Numbered from the stretch's first letter, positions 12,090 to 23,999 are shown. The stretch is DNA of 64,000 nucleotides from Cyathus striatus (GCA_025738555.1 JAOVFP010000004.1:4340001-4404000); one strand, 5' to 3'. Notes: a model not told the origin generated them from the letters alone. Translations and numbers: made by a program.

Positions 12090-14210
12090 GCTCTTGTACC
12101 TACCAATGCCTGAGGTTTTGATGAACTTGAGGTTTTCAAGTCATATTGCTCCTTTTAGGAGTCGAATGAACATCTCCTCTATGAAGTCAAATACTTGAAC
12201 TGAAAGGGAATGGAGGAGGTCTATATGACATTGGCTAGTAAATGTGAATTTAATGATGGCATCTGAAATGAAGAATGCTTCATCAAGGTAACTTGGCATC
12301 CCAATCTCTGTGATCATAATATTGTGAGCAGCTGGAATAGAGATGCTCCTTAAAAAAGGCAAGATGCTCCTTAAGAAAGACAAGAAGCCAACTACAATGA
12401 TATCATTGCTGAAGTCAATACAAAGAGATTCCAGTTTCTGCGAAACAATGGGCTGTGCTGGGAAATTGATATCATGAGGTGTGGCCGAAATTCTCGACGT
12501 ACTCATGAATATCAGCCATAGCTGGATCCGATGAGAGAAGCCTTCTCCGGGCCCTCCAAGTTCGAGACAGAGAAGGATAGCTGGAGGGCACTTACTAATT
12601 GTTTTTCTTGCTAGATCTTGCCAAACGCCCAAATTGGGGTTGCTTGAGGGAAGAAGTGCGTTGGTGCGAGTTTCAAGGGAGCTGTCTGGCTCCTGTCAAG
12701 GACTTTCGATCGAGAGGGATACCGGTACGGGGTTAGAAGTAGCCAGCCAATAGTGGCTTTGTTTTTCTTTTTTTTCTCCGCTTTTATTTGATTTTACTTA
12801 CTTTATTTCGTTACTTAATTAAAGGTGTTAGGAATTGCTGGAGTAGGAGGGTTGGGCTAGGTGCTTTTCGGAGCTGCAACTGAGCTGTTTGGGGACCGCT
12901 CTGTGCAGGAGGAGCAGATGTGATCACAAATAGTCCCCAAGCCTCGGGACTGCGCCCAAGAACACCAAGTCCGAGTTTTCCTGTTTTGGTAATTTTTGGC
13001 ATCTTCTCCTTCTTGTTGCTTGACAAGGACTCTTAGACATGACATAGAATAGTGTTGTAGCTAGATATTGGGGTCTGTGATGCAAGAGAACATGTTGCAC
13101 AGACCATCTCTCATTTGTACATAAACCACTCCCCGCTGAGGGAGAAATACATCTTTTGCTCACTCGGTATTATCTTCGGAACCGTGCTTTGAACTGAGAT
13201 CAACCATATTTTCTCTTATTCTACTTTTCTCATCTCGTATTTCTTACTAGCTAAGTACTTCTCGCATTCGTCCTCTTCATTCCCCCACACTTTGCTCCTG
13301 CGACGTATAAATGCGTCACATTTGTCTCCGCATGTGGATTACATAATCCGTCGGACGCGTTTCTCACGTGGTCTAACAGACCGCATTTCGCTTGCCAGAG
13401 CTTCATTTACTCCTACTCTAACGCACAGGCTCCCACCAATGGACTCCTGTGTCTCCTCCCCTCTTCCACAGAGGGCCCAAGAGGTTCAGAAAAGAACAAT
13501 GTTCAAGGTTATAACACTGCTGCAAAATATCGGTGCAGTCAGTTACTAACATATTGCTAACAATTAAATGTGTTAGCTGAGTGACTGGAAGCTGGACATG
13601 GGCAAAAGTCATTTTACTCAGTTGAACCTATGAAGTGCTGGGACTTCATTGAACAATGTCCACACAAATGCAGGGAAGAATGGGACCAAAGAAGAAATTT
13701 CCAATGATTCAAGTCTGGAAAGATTGTGGCATATATTCGAGAGTTGGCTGTGACAACTCATGAAGAGAAAGAAGTTGAAATGTAGCCAACGATGTGAGTG
13801 AGTTACACAGGAAATGACCTCCACAGGTGGGTTCTCAACCCATGTATCAATGCCATTATTTTCAGGTGTGATGATGATAGAGAGTAAGCATTGTGACATT
13901 TGGAGTAACCATTCATTTAGAATATCCACTTGAGATGAATAGTGTTTTCTGGAAAGTACCAATGGTATATGATGCCAAAGGCAAGGGTTAGCCCATGCAA
14001 TGTTGTGCCATTTTTTACATATACTTCCAAGAAAAAGTGGTGGTACACTTCTTGGTTCTTCACTGCTTTGTGGAGACATATCATGTGAGGGATCATGGTC
14101 CACAGTGGCAAGGAATATCTCTACAAGAATCTCCAAAGGGAGTTGGTTGATCATGGATTGACATGCATTCTGATGCTGAAGAATAGATGATCGTTCAAAA
14201 TTGAGGGAGT
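12090..14210 (-). pseudogene. F-box protein pseudogene interrupted by a solo LTR
   Basis: The minus strand encodes an F-box (QLPLEILVEIFLATV near 14140) followed by FLGSICKKWHNIAWANP, as in basidiomycete F-box/LRR-like proteins. It continues with RLESLEISSLVPFF and NLEHCSFLN, then resumes after the insertion with PIVSQKLESLCIDF and LLHSLSVQVFDF. It is a paralog of the ORF at 38312-39662, which provides the alignment. Damage includes an in-frame TGA with a frameshift near 13610-13620, a TGA near 12140, and a 991-bp solo LTR at 12480-13470. The gene is not expected to make a full product. Confidence 0.75.
12480..13470. mobile_element. Solo LTR (991 bp) with 4-bp GAGG target duplication
   Basis: The insertion begins TGTGG and ends CCACA, the short inverted TG...CA ends of an LTR. 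GAGG flanks both sides (12476-12479 and 13471-13474). Removing the insertion plus one GAGG leaves a segment whose length matches the paralogous F-box DNA near 38850-38900 exactly. CpG dinucleotides are frequent inside and scarce outside, which suggests a younger insertion. No internal coding region was recognised. Confidence 0.65.
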
Positions 14211-14237
14211 GAATGATATTCTCTATAAGTAAAGTAA

Positions 14238-15526
14238 GGCTGACAAGTGGCAGGGCCCACTACCTTCCCCTGTTGCTGTTTAATGTATTAGCATTGCTTA
14301 GTAAATATGTGGTAATTTTTTTATTTAGTGATATAGACTAGTGGTAGAAGTCATAGTACATACATAGAACACATGCTAGGCTTGTGTCACTGGTTGACAA
14401 GGTCCCAAATACACTGAAACATGTGCATAATGCCATACTCCTCTAGGCTCTCACTGGTCTTGAGTTTGCAACAGCAGACATTCAATGTCAACAAATAAAT
14501 CTCCTCTATACACTCCCCCCTCCACCACTAATACCATTGTACATTGTACTATAAATATAAGTATAACAAAAATTTATCCAACATTTATTGACATCTCTGA
14601 GTTGCATCAATCCTAGTTATGGACGAAGAATTGCATGAGAAAGCTACAAGACTTCAAATTCCTGGTGAGGTGGACCTTGCAGCAATAAACTCCAAAACAA
14701 CAGAAACCATTGAAAAGGTCAGCTATGAATTAGTTGAAAGAATAATATGAATTTTATACCTATACTACAACAGGTTGAGTGGGTAATAAACAATTACAGC
14801 AGTATGAGTGGAATTAATCTATTCAAGTTGATCATAAATCCAATGGATTTTGGACACTCAGTGGAGAACTTGCTCACTTTGTCATTCCTCATACATGATG
14901 GAAAGGTTGGTTTTTATGTTAATGAAAAAGGAGAGCCATTAATTTGTAAGTTACATGGTACCAAACATGCCACATTCATAACCAACAGACAGATAAAAAA
15001 AACAGTTATGACAGTTACAAGTAAGACAAAGGCAACTGCCAAATGGTGTTTGAATTCAACATGGCAACATGAGGGAAGGCAATAGAGGTATTCAAAATCA
15101 CAAAGTCACTAATTCAACAATCACTGCACTACCTACCAATAAGGAGCAGTGAAATTTGTATTTCATATCAAGTACCGAAAATATGAACATACTAACAGTT
15201 TTACATTAAATAAATCCTCTGATCAACCCTTTAAGATGGACCCGAAATTGTATTCCAAAATCAAAATCAAATTACACCATCATAAAAATGAGAATGTATA
15301 TCATAAGACAGGAAATGATCTGGTGTAATGAAGAAACAGTGTAGATGTGAGAGGTAGACAGAGACAGAGATTGGGAAAGAGAGACACCTAGAGAACAGGT
15401 TCAAACACAAGCAAACTTTTGACCATACTAGGCAGGTTTTGATCCAGTGCAGTGCCAAGTGATCGACCTGCAAAACATGTTTTCGAAAAGACCACATAAA
15501 CCCTACTACCTAAAGGTAGTGGGAAT
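14238..15526. mobile_element. Candidate non-LTR-type element carrying an NSE4-like gene
   Basis: The left end GGCTGACAAGTGGCAGGGCC followed by CACTACCTT, and a right end with the hairpin ACTACC-TAAA-GGTAGT followed by GGGAAT, recur with the same sequences at 26735 and 28316-28339. A third left end is at 27015-27038. Sequence outside the shared ends differs between copies, as expected for element boundaries. The 3' hairpin recalls Helitrons, but no CTRR terminus or helicase is visible, so the class is open. Confidence 0.4.
14619..15085 (+). CDS. Truncated Nse4-like protein (C-terminal kleisin domain)
   Basis: Two exons, 14619-14717 and 14774-15085, join in frame through a 56-bp GTCAGC...CAG intron and encode 136 residues. 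Residues about 45-90 contain NLFKLIINPMDFGHSVENLL followed by TLSFLIHDGKVGF. This is the hallmark of the Nse4 C-terminal domain that contacts the Smc5 head. The N-terminal Nse4 part that binds Nse3 and Smc6 is absent, and the last 30 residues do not look like Nse4. The ATG is the first in frame. The gene lies between the transposon-like ends at 14238 and 15526. It could be a captured, still translatable fragment or a relic without damage in the visible part. Confidence 0.6.
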
Positions 15527-16191
15527 TTCAGCAAAGCCCCTCGTGCCTGGAATCAACCTCAGCTGGCATTCTATTTTCAGCTAGAAAAGAAAATAGGAGC
15601 AGAGATTGGTAGAGTCTTGATGTCCAATGCTTTAACCAAAGGATGCTAAGTGGATGTGAGTTGAGAGTCTTGGCACTTAGCTTTTATGAGGGCTTCAACA
15701 ATCATTTAGTACTTACTCTGAGCACAAACCCAGAGTCTGGGTCTGTGGAATGAAGGTTTCTATGAAACACATAGCCACAGTCAGGCTACAGTAATGAATG
15801 GAGAAGTAAGTTCAATGATGATTTTATGGACTTTATGTTAAGTTGAGCAAAGTACAATTCTTATCTGCCACCTCCTTCTTTAGTGAGAGGCATCTTTGGT
15901 TTTGTTTTTAGATTCCTTGGAGATTATCACTGCTTCTATCCCCAAATTCCAGTTGATCACACAGATAATACATTGAAAGTCCTATTTGTGATTTTATTGC
16001 CATGCTGTCTCCGATATCTTATCCTCCAGTCCTGGCTAAATTTGTACATACAGCATGTTGAGGGCATTGACTAGAGATTTCCACCCAAGACCATGTGAAG
16101 AAGATATTCAGATGTCAAAAATGCCAACAATACATCCATTCATATTTATATGACTTGATCTGTTGCATGGCTCTTCTATTCGCAGCCCTCA
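15527..16191. other. Intergenic region, no gene seen
   Basis: AT-rich, CpG-poor sequence without a convincing ORF. It probably includes the promoter of the downstream amine-oxidase gene. Confidence 0.4.
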
Positions 16192-18126
16192 ATGGCCCCA
16201 CTTTTCTTCTTTCTTGTATCTCTATCAGCTGTTGGTGTGCAGCTATCTCTTGCTACAAATGTCACATCAAACAATCCCCATGTCCTCATCCTTGGAGGAG
16301 GTGTAGCTGGAGTCATTGCTGCTCGCATGTTTCATCAAAGTGGAATCAATAATTTTGTCATCGTGGATGCACACACAGAGCTCAGTGGTTGTATGAGAAG
16401 CTGCGAGTTTGGTGGGAAAGTCATTGAGCTCAGCCCTAATTGGATACAAGGTACACAAGAAGGAAATGGACCTGCCAATCCTATATTTCTCCTGTCAGAA
16501 AAACACAAAATAAAGACACAATTCAATGATTGGTTTGGAAGTATAAGTAAGCACCATTTTGGTTACAGCTTCAGATGTCCTATTGATAGATGTTGGTTGT
16601 ACAGCTACATTCGATAATACTGGTGCAGTGGACTACCTTGACACTTTCAACAAAGTGGTAGACAAATATGAGGACCTGATGATATATGCTGGTAAAAAAA
16701 TTCATAATTTTTCATGCTAAAATTGGTTGCTGAACTCCAGGGTATGACAGGATTGCATGTAGTGAGACAGCAGATTGATACCACTGCTTGGATTGGATAT
16801 TCCTTGATAGGAGCGAAATATCAAAATGCACATTCTCTCACTCCTGAATATCATCAGGCTTGTGTTTACAGAAAAAGAATGAAACTAGGACTCATCTGAT
16901 GTGACTTCACAGTTTGACTGGGAATATGCACAGACACCAGAGCAATCATCACTAATTGCATCCTCCTGGGTAAGGAAAAGGTCATACTCTGATTTAACAT
17001 GCATACTGATTAAAGTAGTCAAACAACTTTACTTATGACACAGATCAGGGGGGGTTCTCAGATGACAATCAAATGTTGATTGACCAGAATGGATTCAAGT
17101 CACTCATTCAGAAAGAAGCTGTAGAATTCCTGAAACCACAGCAAATGATGTTGAATGCAACAGTTAAAAATATTGCATATTCCAGTACCAGAGTTAAAGT
17201 GACTCTTTTAGATGGGCAGATAATTCAGGGTGATTATGCATTATGTACTTTCAGTGTTGGCATTCTTCAGAATGATGATGTACAGTTCCAACCTGTTCTC
17301 CCTGGTATGTATTGTTTCAGATTAATGGAAATAAATATTCACCTAATCTTTTCTTCAGACTGGAAACAGGAAGGCATTCAGAGTATCGCAATGGCAACAT
17401 ATACTAAAATATTTTTTAAGTTCCCTACAAAGTTCTGGTTTGATACTGAGGTATTTATGCAAAGCACTTTGTGATGCAAGCCGAATACTAATACATAACA
17501 TTTCAGATGGCACTCTACACTGATCCAGAGAGAGGCAGATATCCCATATGGCAAAGCCTCGACCATATTAATTTCTTTCCAGGATCAGGAATAGTATTCA
17601 TTATGGTCACTGTGAGTGAATAAGTCAATCCCAAGATCTTTCTTTGCTGCCTACTTATTTATTTTAAGGGTGATTATTCTGAAAGAATAGAAGCTCTTCC
17701 AGACTCACAAGTGAAATTGGAAGTGCTAGGAGTCTTACAATCAATGTTTCCAAACATTACCATTCCAGATCCATCAGATTTCTTCTTCCCTAGGTGGCAT
17801 TCGGATCCATTATTTAGAGGATCATATTCAAACTGGTCACCTTCATTTACCAATCCTCACCATGACAATCTCCAGGCCAATATAGATTGCTTATATTTTG
17901 CTGGAGAGGCCACCAGCATTAAATATTTTGGTTGGTTTCTATTTTTCCATAGGAAACTCACTCATATTTGATGTCTATTTGACTTCTGACAGGATTTTTG
18001 CATGGTGCATATTTCAAAGGTTTGAATATAGCCACCACAATGATTAAATGTATTAAAGGAGGAGGTTGTGCTGATCTGAAGCATGAAACAGAAGTTCAGA
18101 ATTCCATACCATTTAAGGCCCAGTAA
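16192..18126 (+). pseudogene. Polyamine-oxidase-like flavin amine oxidase, probably damaged
   Basis: The start MAPLFFFLVSLSAVGVQLSL is a signal peptide. It is followed by the FAD-binding fold VLILGGGVAGVIAARM and then SPNWIQGTQ. Later exons give QGGFSDDNQMLIDQNGFK, FFKFPTKFW, and the C-terminal FAD motif YFAGEATSIKYFGFLHGAY. Likely exons are 16192-16546, 16605-16691, about 16741-16857, 16913-16969, 17044-17304, 17359-17450, 17507-17611, 17669-17930 and 17993-18126. The joins at 16691/16741 and 16969/17044 do not keep frame; the second lies beside a run of seven G. The intron at 16858 would need a GC donor. The usual GGRM motif reads SGCM. A functional enzyme would oxidise polyamines in the secretory pathway or outside the cell. 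I favour a pseudogene, but a mis-drawn exon cannot be excluded. Confidence 0.6.
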
Positions 18127-18566
18127 TGTACCACAGGTCTTGGATAGGTATATAATAACTCCCATTACCATATTTCTTCAGCCACAAAACAAATACATCC
18201 ATTTTATCATGTACTGTGTCAGAGCCACAACATAAAAATTAAGAAAGACAATTATTGAATCAGCTTTGATAACAATCAACCCCCAAACTCCATTCGAGTG
18301 CGACTACCTTGGAACAATTGTATCACATTGTGTCTGACTCGCTGTGTTTGATGACTGGCTCAGGAAACCCAGCCACTATAAGAATCCCCAAACAAGATGA
18401 CATCTCCATGAATGAACAAACTGAACATTATCACACTAGTTAGCTTCTCCTTCAGCTATGCATGCCTCTGTAGTGCCTCCATGTGTTTTCATACCTCTAA
18501 ATGTTTCCTAACCCCGCCCAATAACTTACTTTCCCACCGCCTTAGAAAAAGCTTAGAACTGCAGTA

Positions 18567-19187
18567 CAGGGTTTGATTGCCCAGTTGTACAGCACCTCTC
18601 ATCTGTACACTTGACCAATTTTCAACATACAGCTATCCCACATAAAAAACACTTGCTCTATGTTATATATTATGATGTAAATGTATACTGTATAAATTTT
18701 TATGTGATCAAAAGCACTCCATGCATGGTAATCTTCAAAATACACCTGATTTTCACAGCATTGCAAAATCTTGTGCAACAAGATACTCAACTTTTACAAG
18801 GAAATTGCACAATAATAATGTAAATACTATTATATTATGTTTCTCCATTATTTAGGTTTCACCCAGCTCAAAGAAATTGAGATTTGAGAGGTGTAGAGAC
18901 TTGTAGACCTCATTTTCAGGAATGGTAGCCTTCTGCAAGTTGATTAGCACCTAATTTTATTGCCATTTCCCACGTGTAATGCCACTTAAGCAAAGGTGTA
19001 CAATTGAGTAATGCAGCAATTTTCAGTGTGATTTAAGATAAAACAGTCTGCACTCTTCCAAATTTCAGAACAGTGCAGATTTAACAGCACCAAACCTATT
19101 GATACAAAGAAAATAGTTAAGGGAATGAGTGTAACTGAAATAGTATAGCCATTAATTTTAGGTGTACAGGTTAGCAATCAAACCCTG
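18567..19187. mobile_element. MITE, 621 bp, TA target site (Tc1/mariner type)
   Basis: Perfect 14-bp terminal inverted repeats CAGGGTTTGATTGC and GCAATCAAACCCTG are directly flanked by TA at 18565-18566 and 19188-19189. A GTACA motif follows inside both ends. No coding sequence is present, so it would have moved with a transposase supplied elsewhere. The stretch 18127-18564 before it shows nothing recognisable. Confidence 0.75.
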
Positions 19188-19499
19188 TACTTATTGAACT
19201 TGTAAGTGTTATGCATTCTCATCAATTGAATGCAGGTATATTCATTAATGCAATTGACATGTTAAGCCACATGAGGATTACCAACTACCAATTACACTAC
19301 AATTCAAGAGTCTGAGATAATTCAAAGACTTTTTCATATATAAAAACTTTTTACTGTCTGTGAGCTGAATAAGCTCAAAGAAACAAAACATATAGAAAAA
19401 TCAAATTCCATTTGCTGCCTTCCAAAGCTCAGCCAACAGACCAGCTCAAGACAAGTAGCAAAAAGAAAAAGACTTTTAAAAAAGAATCCCCCAACAACA

Positions 19500-19670
19500 C
19501 AAGCCAGTAGTGCATCAGCAAGGTCATCATGTTCCAGAGGTGCAAGCAGAGCTCTAGAAACTAGGGCGGCAAAAATTATATAACCAAGAATGAGGGCGTT
19601 GCCCTCATAATAGTGGTTAAACTATTAAGAACAGATACTACACTTGATCTAAGCCAAAAGGCCAGAGTGG
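19500..19670 (-). ncRNA. U2: U2 spliceosomal snRNA
   Basis: Read on the minus strand, the 5' region contains GGCCTTTTGGCTTAGATCAA followed by GTGTAGTATCTGTTCTT. This is the nearly invariant U2 segment that pairs with U6 and, through GTAGTA, with intron branch points. An AATAGT/ACTATT stem-loop, a GAGGGC/GCCCTC hairpin, an Sm-type site AATTTTTG (19568-19575) and 3' stem-loops with TTGCACC follow in the expected order. Length is about 170 nt; the exact 5' and 3' ends are estimated. Confidence 0.9.
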
Positions 19671-19698
19671 TAAAGAATCAAGGTGTTGGGGGAGGGGT

Positions 19699-19704
19699 TT
19701 TTAT
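19699..19704 (-). promoter_or_regulatory. TATA box of the U2 gene
   Basis: TATAAA on the minus strand lies about 30 bp upstream of the estimated U2 5' end. From here to 20247 there is no other recognisable feature. Confidence 0.5.
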
Positions 19705-20247
19705 AGGTAAATTTGATGCGCTCGGGCCATGTGCAAGCGAATGATCGACGATCGTAAATGATGACTCAAAGTTTGTTCAAACTTGACTCCGAATGACGCC
19801 GATCGTTGTACTAGACTCCGAGCCAAGTCAGAAAGTATATTTTATATTTGTTTTATATTTCTGTTGTATACTGTAAGTATTCTCATCGAAGAAGAAAAAA
19901 CAATCTTGTTCACTAGGGACGAACAGTGAAGGCGCTAGCGAACACCAGGGTTACTGGAAACTATCCTTAGTCCCAGTAGACTAAGGCGACCTTGTACCTA
20001 CGCCATTCAAAAATCGAATCGATCTAATTACAGTGGAGCAGTACCCATTTCGTGAACCATTTTTCCATTAGTAGACAGAGATATAAGTAATAAATATGTA
20101 TTACTTACCATATGGTATTGAGAAGGTACACAGAGCGCCAATCCAAAATTACAAGTCCATTCATTAGACCCGTAAAACATCAGGCATCAAGAACATACTA
20201 CCCGCACTCGAATTGTATCGTAAGTAAAATAACATTAAATATTAAAA

Positions 20248-22059
20248 TCATGGAGAGTTCATCCCTAATAAGCAACAAAAAAGTGGTATAAGCAACCGAA
20301 TCCTACCGAAGAGAACGAAAAAAAGAAAAGTGAAGAGTAAGTAAGTACGTATTAAAAAAAGTACAATTACTTTTTGCCTTGGTACAGTTAGTTTCATGAA
20401 AGCCGAAAAAAGAGAAAAAGATAGAAGTACACCCCCAAAGTCCACTAAAGCACGAGCACAAGTCCAACCAGCAGCCCCAAAAGACCTAATGCAAGATTCA
20501 CTGACATTCGCAGCGCCGTTGGCGCCAATGGCGCCTTCTGCGATCCACTCCCTCCACCCCGCGTGCATCTGGACGACAAACGCCTGACCTTCAGCGCTCT
20601 CGTTGCCTTCGACACCGTAGCTGTGTGGGTTCACGACGGGAGTGAGGAAGCCTGTTGGTGTAAAATGCGCGTAGCCTAGGAAGGGGGATGTGGAGTTTGC
20701 GTCAGAGTGTCTGTGAGTAAGGTCAGTCAGAGAGATAGAGAAAGATACGAGGGTGACGACGTACAGGGCTGTATTGTTTATTGATGAGAGCGCTATTCTT
20801 GACCTTTCGGCGTTTGGTAGGTGCTTGTACACTGGCTGCAGGAGAGCGAGGCGGTACACTGTCGACGCGAGCAGGGCAGTAGACGACCCATCTACAAAGT
20901 TACCCTGTGCCGTGCTCGGCTGGTCGGGGTAGTTGTTAAACAGACCTGTATCGTCCTGGCATATTCTCATCAACACAGAATCGCGTCGACAGATAGAATA
21001 CACGCGTACCAAATGCGCATAAACACCATCATGTATCTCCATCACCCAATTAATCAAATCCTTCTGCTCGTTCTTCATTGAATTCGCATACTCGGAATTG
21101 TGTATCGTCGCCCAGACCCTCAGCATCCCCGCTGCGGCCCACCCGTTGCCCGTTGTCCAGTACCCCTCGTCGTTCCCTTCCGTCCCTTCCAGGACGTGTC
21201 GCCACATGTTGACATTGGGATCTACGAGGTGCGTGCGGTAGAGTTTGATCTGGTTGTAGGATTCTTCGAGTAACGTGCGGTTGCGCGAGAGCATGGCGTA
21301 GTAGGCTAGGAAGGGGGGTACCATGTACACAAAATCTGACCTGCATCACGTAATTAGCTTTGAACGGGACGGAAAGGAAAGACGGACGCACCATAGCTGA
21401 ACCTCGGAAACACGATGGGAAATGGCACCGTCGGATGTGCGGGGCACTTTTGTGAGAAGAAAGTTAAGCTGATCGGTTGCGGCTGTTGCGTAGTCTACCG
21501 AGCCGCTGTCTTGGGATGTCCAGTTTGCTATGAGAACGGACATGCCTATCGACGACGGATCCGCTGCTGAGCCGTCCTGTGGATTCGGTGTCAGCGTTAC
21601 GGATTTAGAGGGTAAGGGCAACGCGGACCTGTATTAAGGGCTGGGGACCGCTGATATTCCCATTGCTCTCCGACCGATTCTGGACTACCTCGCGAGCAAT
21701 CTGGAAGAACGGCTGCATGGCATCGTGCACGTCGGACGGCAGCTGGCGCGGGGGCGGTAATGCATTATGGGAGAATACAGAGTAGGTGGTAGCGTTGTAC
21801 TCGAGGATGGTTTGTGTGCGGGTGCCGAGTTCCCAGCTGGAGAATAGGGGATTGGGAGTTGAAATTCGGAAGATTGGGACGGGAGGTACCTCTCCAGAGC
21901 GGCTTCTGCCAATCGACCGCTGACGACGTTGACGAGGTCGTCTGTGAGGTTGCTGGACTGCTGTTGTGCGCAGGCGGGGAGGGTGGTGAGTGCGAGGAGA
22001 GTGAGTGCCCGGAGCGCGCGTGGCTTCCGGGGAGAGTGGTGTACGTTATGGTGGGGCAT
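20248..22059 (-). CDS. Secreted six-hairpin glycosidase-like protein
   Basis: Six exons on the minus strand join in frame: 22059-21890, 21836-21629, 21576-21392, 21340-21010, 20955-20765 and 20710-20248. They encode 515 residues. The N-terminus has a basic start and a hydrophobic run LTLLALTTLPACA, a likely signal peptide. The central part, with GYWTTGNGWAAAGMLRVW, LFNNYPDQPSTAQGNFVDGS and GQAFVVQMHAGWREW, fits the (alpha/alpha)6 barrel proteins of fungi annotated as six-hairpin glycosidase-like. Several NxS/T sites suggest glycosylation. The last 40 residues are strongly hydrophobic, either a membrane anchor or translation past an unseen 3' intron. The substrate is unknown. Unlike its neighbours, this gene is CpG-rich and undamaged. 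Confidence 0.72.
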
Positions 22060-23999
22060 GGGTGGTTGGGATTGGGATTAATGTGGTGTGGGGAAGTGGG
22101 GGAAGGGAAGATATGTATGTCGTGGGAGGGGCGTTTAAAACCGTCGTGGGGATGAATGATATGATATCTTTGCTGGAGTGAATGGAATAAGTTATGAATA
22201 GAACGAAGCGCGTGGTTTCTCGCTGTCAGTGCCTAGTTATTCTAAGGGCAGCTCTAGGGTATGAGGGGGAGATGAGGGGAGGAAGAGGAGGGGAGGAAGG
22301 GAGGAGATGAGATGGGAAGAGGGAAGAGATGAGACTCGCCGACAGGACACGAGTTGGATGATGCACTTAAGTGAGTCTCCACCTGCACGCTGCTAATGAG
22401 CCCACAGAGATTGTCCATATCGGGAATTGTTCCTCTTCTCGGCTATCGCGGCTCCTAATCTCCGCCCCTGACAATATCTTATCCATTTATTTTTCAGCTC
22501 CAACTCTCCATCCATGTTCATACCATCCATGTTCAATCCCACCCTCTGTATTCTGCAAAACTTCACATTGCAGCCTGCCAATTTACCTCTGATAACAATA
22601 TCCACGAGGTACCATCCGTCAACACGTCACTACTGGCGATCAAACTCCCGTTCAAATTAGGTTCCTTTATTTTTGAACGGCGTGCGCCTCCCGGCGACGA
22701 CTCCTAAGCTCATAATTTCCCCTTATTCCTGATTTCTCCGTACTCTGTAAGCAAGCATTTTCAACCATTCCCCTTCTCTTGCCGCATACCGGCTGCCAAG
22801 CGCACGGCCAAACTATTCTTGCTCTCTCCATTTTTGAAATCTTGGACGCTTGGCTGCTACTATCCACGGGGGGTCCGGGTCGAACAAGGCGCTTGTTATC
22901 ATCTGGGCCCACTTGCTAATTCTTGGTCCCAAGTCTTCCAGTGTCCATTACCGATTCCGTGAAAGTCCAGCACAAGCTTTTGTCTCATTTTCTCCGCCTG
23001 TGAATGTCTAAATCAAAGAAATCAAGCTCAACATAATTCCAGCACCGAGATAGCTCGTGTGTGTGCTGTATACGCACAACCGTTAATATTGGGTTCAATT
23101 CCCAACTTGTGCATCGTCATCTAATATTTGTTCTTTCTTTTTTCTCCAATTCCATACTTCAATCTAAAATATCATTCTAGAGGAATGCTTTGAGTTGTGA
23201 CTTCTTAATGCGAGGTGTAAATAAATGGCGAGATAGAGCACAAGTAAATTGTACATTCAGTGTATGTTGGGGTTCAATTCCCAGCTTGTGCATGGATAAC
23301 ACCCATATATTGTTAAGATTTTTTAAACTAAAATTTAGATCATACTATTGCTCAAAGTATTCTCATAGGAAAGGACTATTTGCCTTTCAGTATTTCTTAA
23401 TATTATCCTCTATGAAAGACAAAAGTATGCAGTGGTATCCTGTAACTACATCAGCAAGCACTGGTTTTTGTGCATAGTATGTCATAGTTTATAGTCTAAT
23501 CTTATAGTATCCTACAACATATCTATGAGCCGACAGCATGTTGTAGCATTAGGAGTATTACTACTTTTATATGTAGTACTCTATATTACTCTATAGTATA
23601 GGCCGGAGTTAGCTAACATTATATAGCATTGTTACATAAATACATAGTAATCTATAGTGTATACAGAAGCTAATGTAGTGTTTTATAACTTTCTATTTAC
23701 TATGTATGTCATAAAAGCACTATATAACTTGTATATAACATTACATACCTACATAGTACAGTACTACTCAAATGTTGGTCAGCCAATCATGCACATAGCC
23801 CAGTGCACCCCCTTCCTGCAACGGGCACCTGTTTGGGTGTCCCATCAGATACCTTCCTAATTGGGTAATCTGCCAATGCGGCAGTGTCAGCTACTCGCAT
23901 CAATTTCATTTACATTGTACCTCTCAGGTTGGTTCACTGCTTCCACATTTACTCTTGACCGTCAAGGTACTTACTCATTTTCTTTCTACTCTTGCTTTC
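22060..23999. other. Intergenic region with purine-rich tract and tRNA-like relics
   Basis: A GA-rich low-complexity tract lies at about 22255-22330. Sequences with B-box-like GGTTCAATTCC cores occur at 23090-23112 and 23271-23291. The second closes a 54-nt segment, 23238-23291, whose ends GCACAAG and CTTGTGC are complementary, like a tRNA acceptor stem. No protein gene was recognised. Confidence 0.4.
23238..23291 (+). repeat. tRNA-like relic
   Basis: Seven-base complementary ends enclose a sequence with TTGGGGTTCAATTCCCAG, which resembles a T-arm with its loop CG changed to CA. It is too short to be a functional tRNA, since the D and anticodon arms are lost. Confidence 0.35.

Noticed and set aside
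12141..12632. Independent 163-codon gene
   Set aside because: Its C-terminal part is the tail of the F-box pseudogene, and its N-terminal part is LTR sequence.
22255..22330. Possible regulatory GA element
   Set aside because: Simple purine-rich low complexity without defined motif or conservation evidence.
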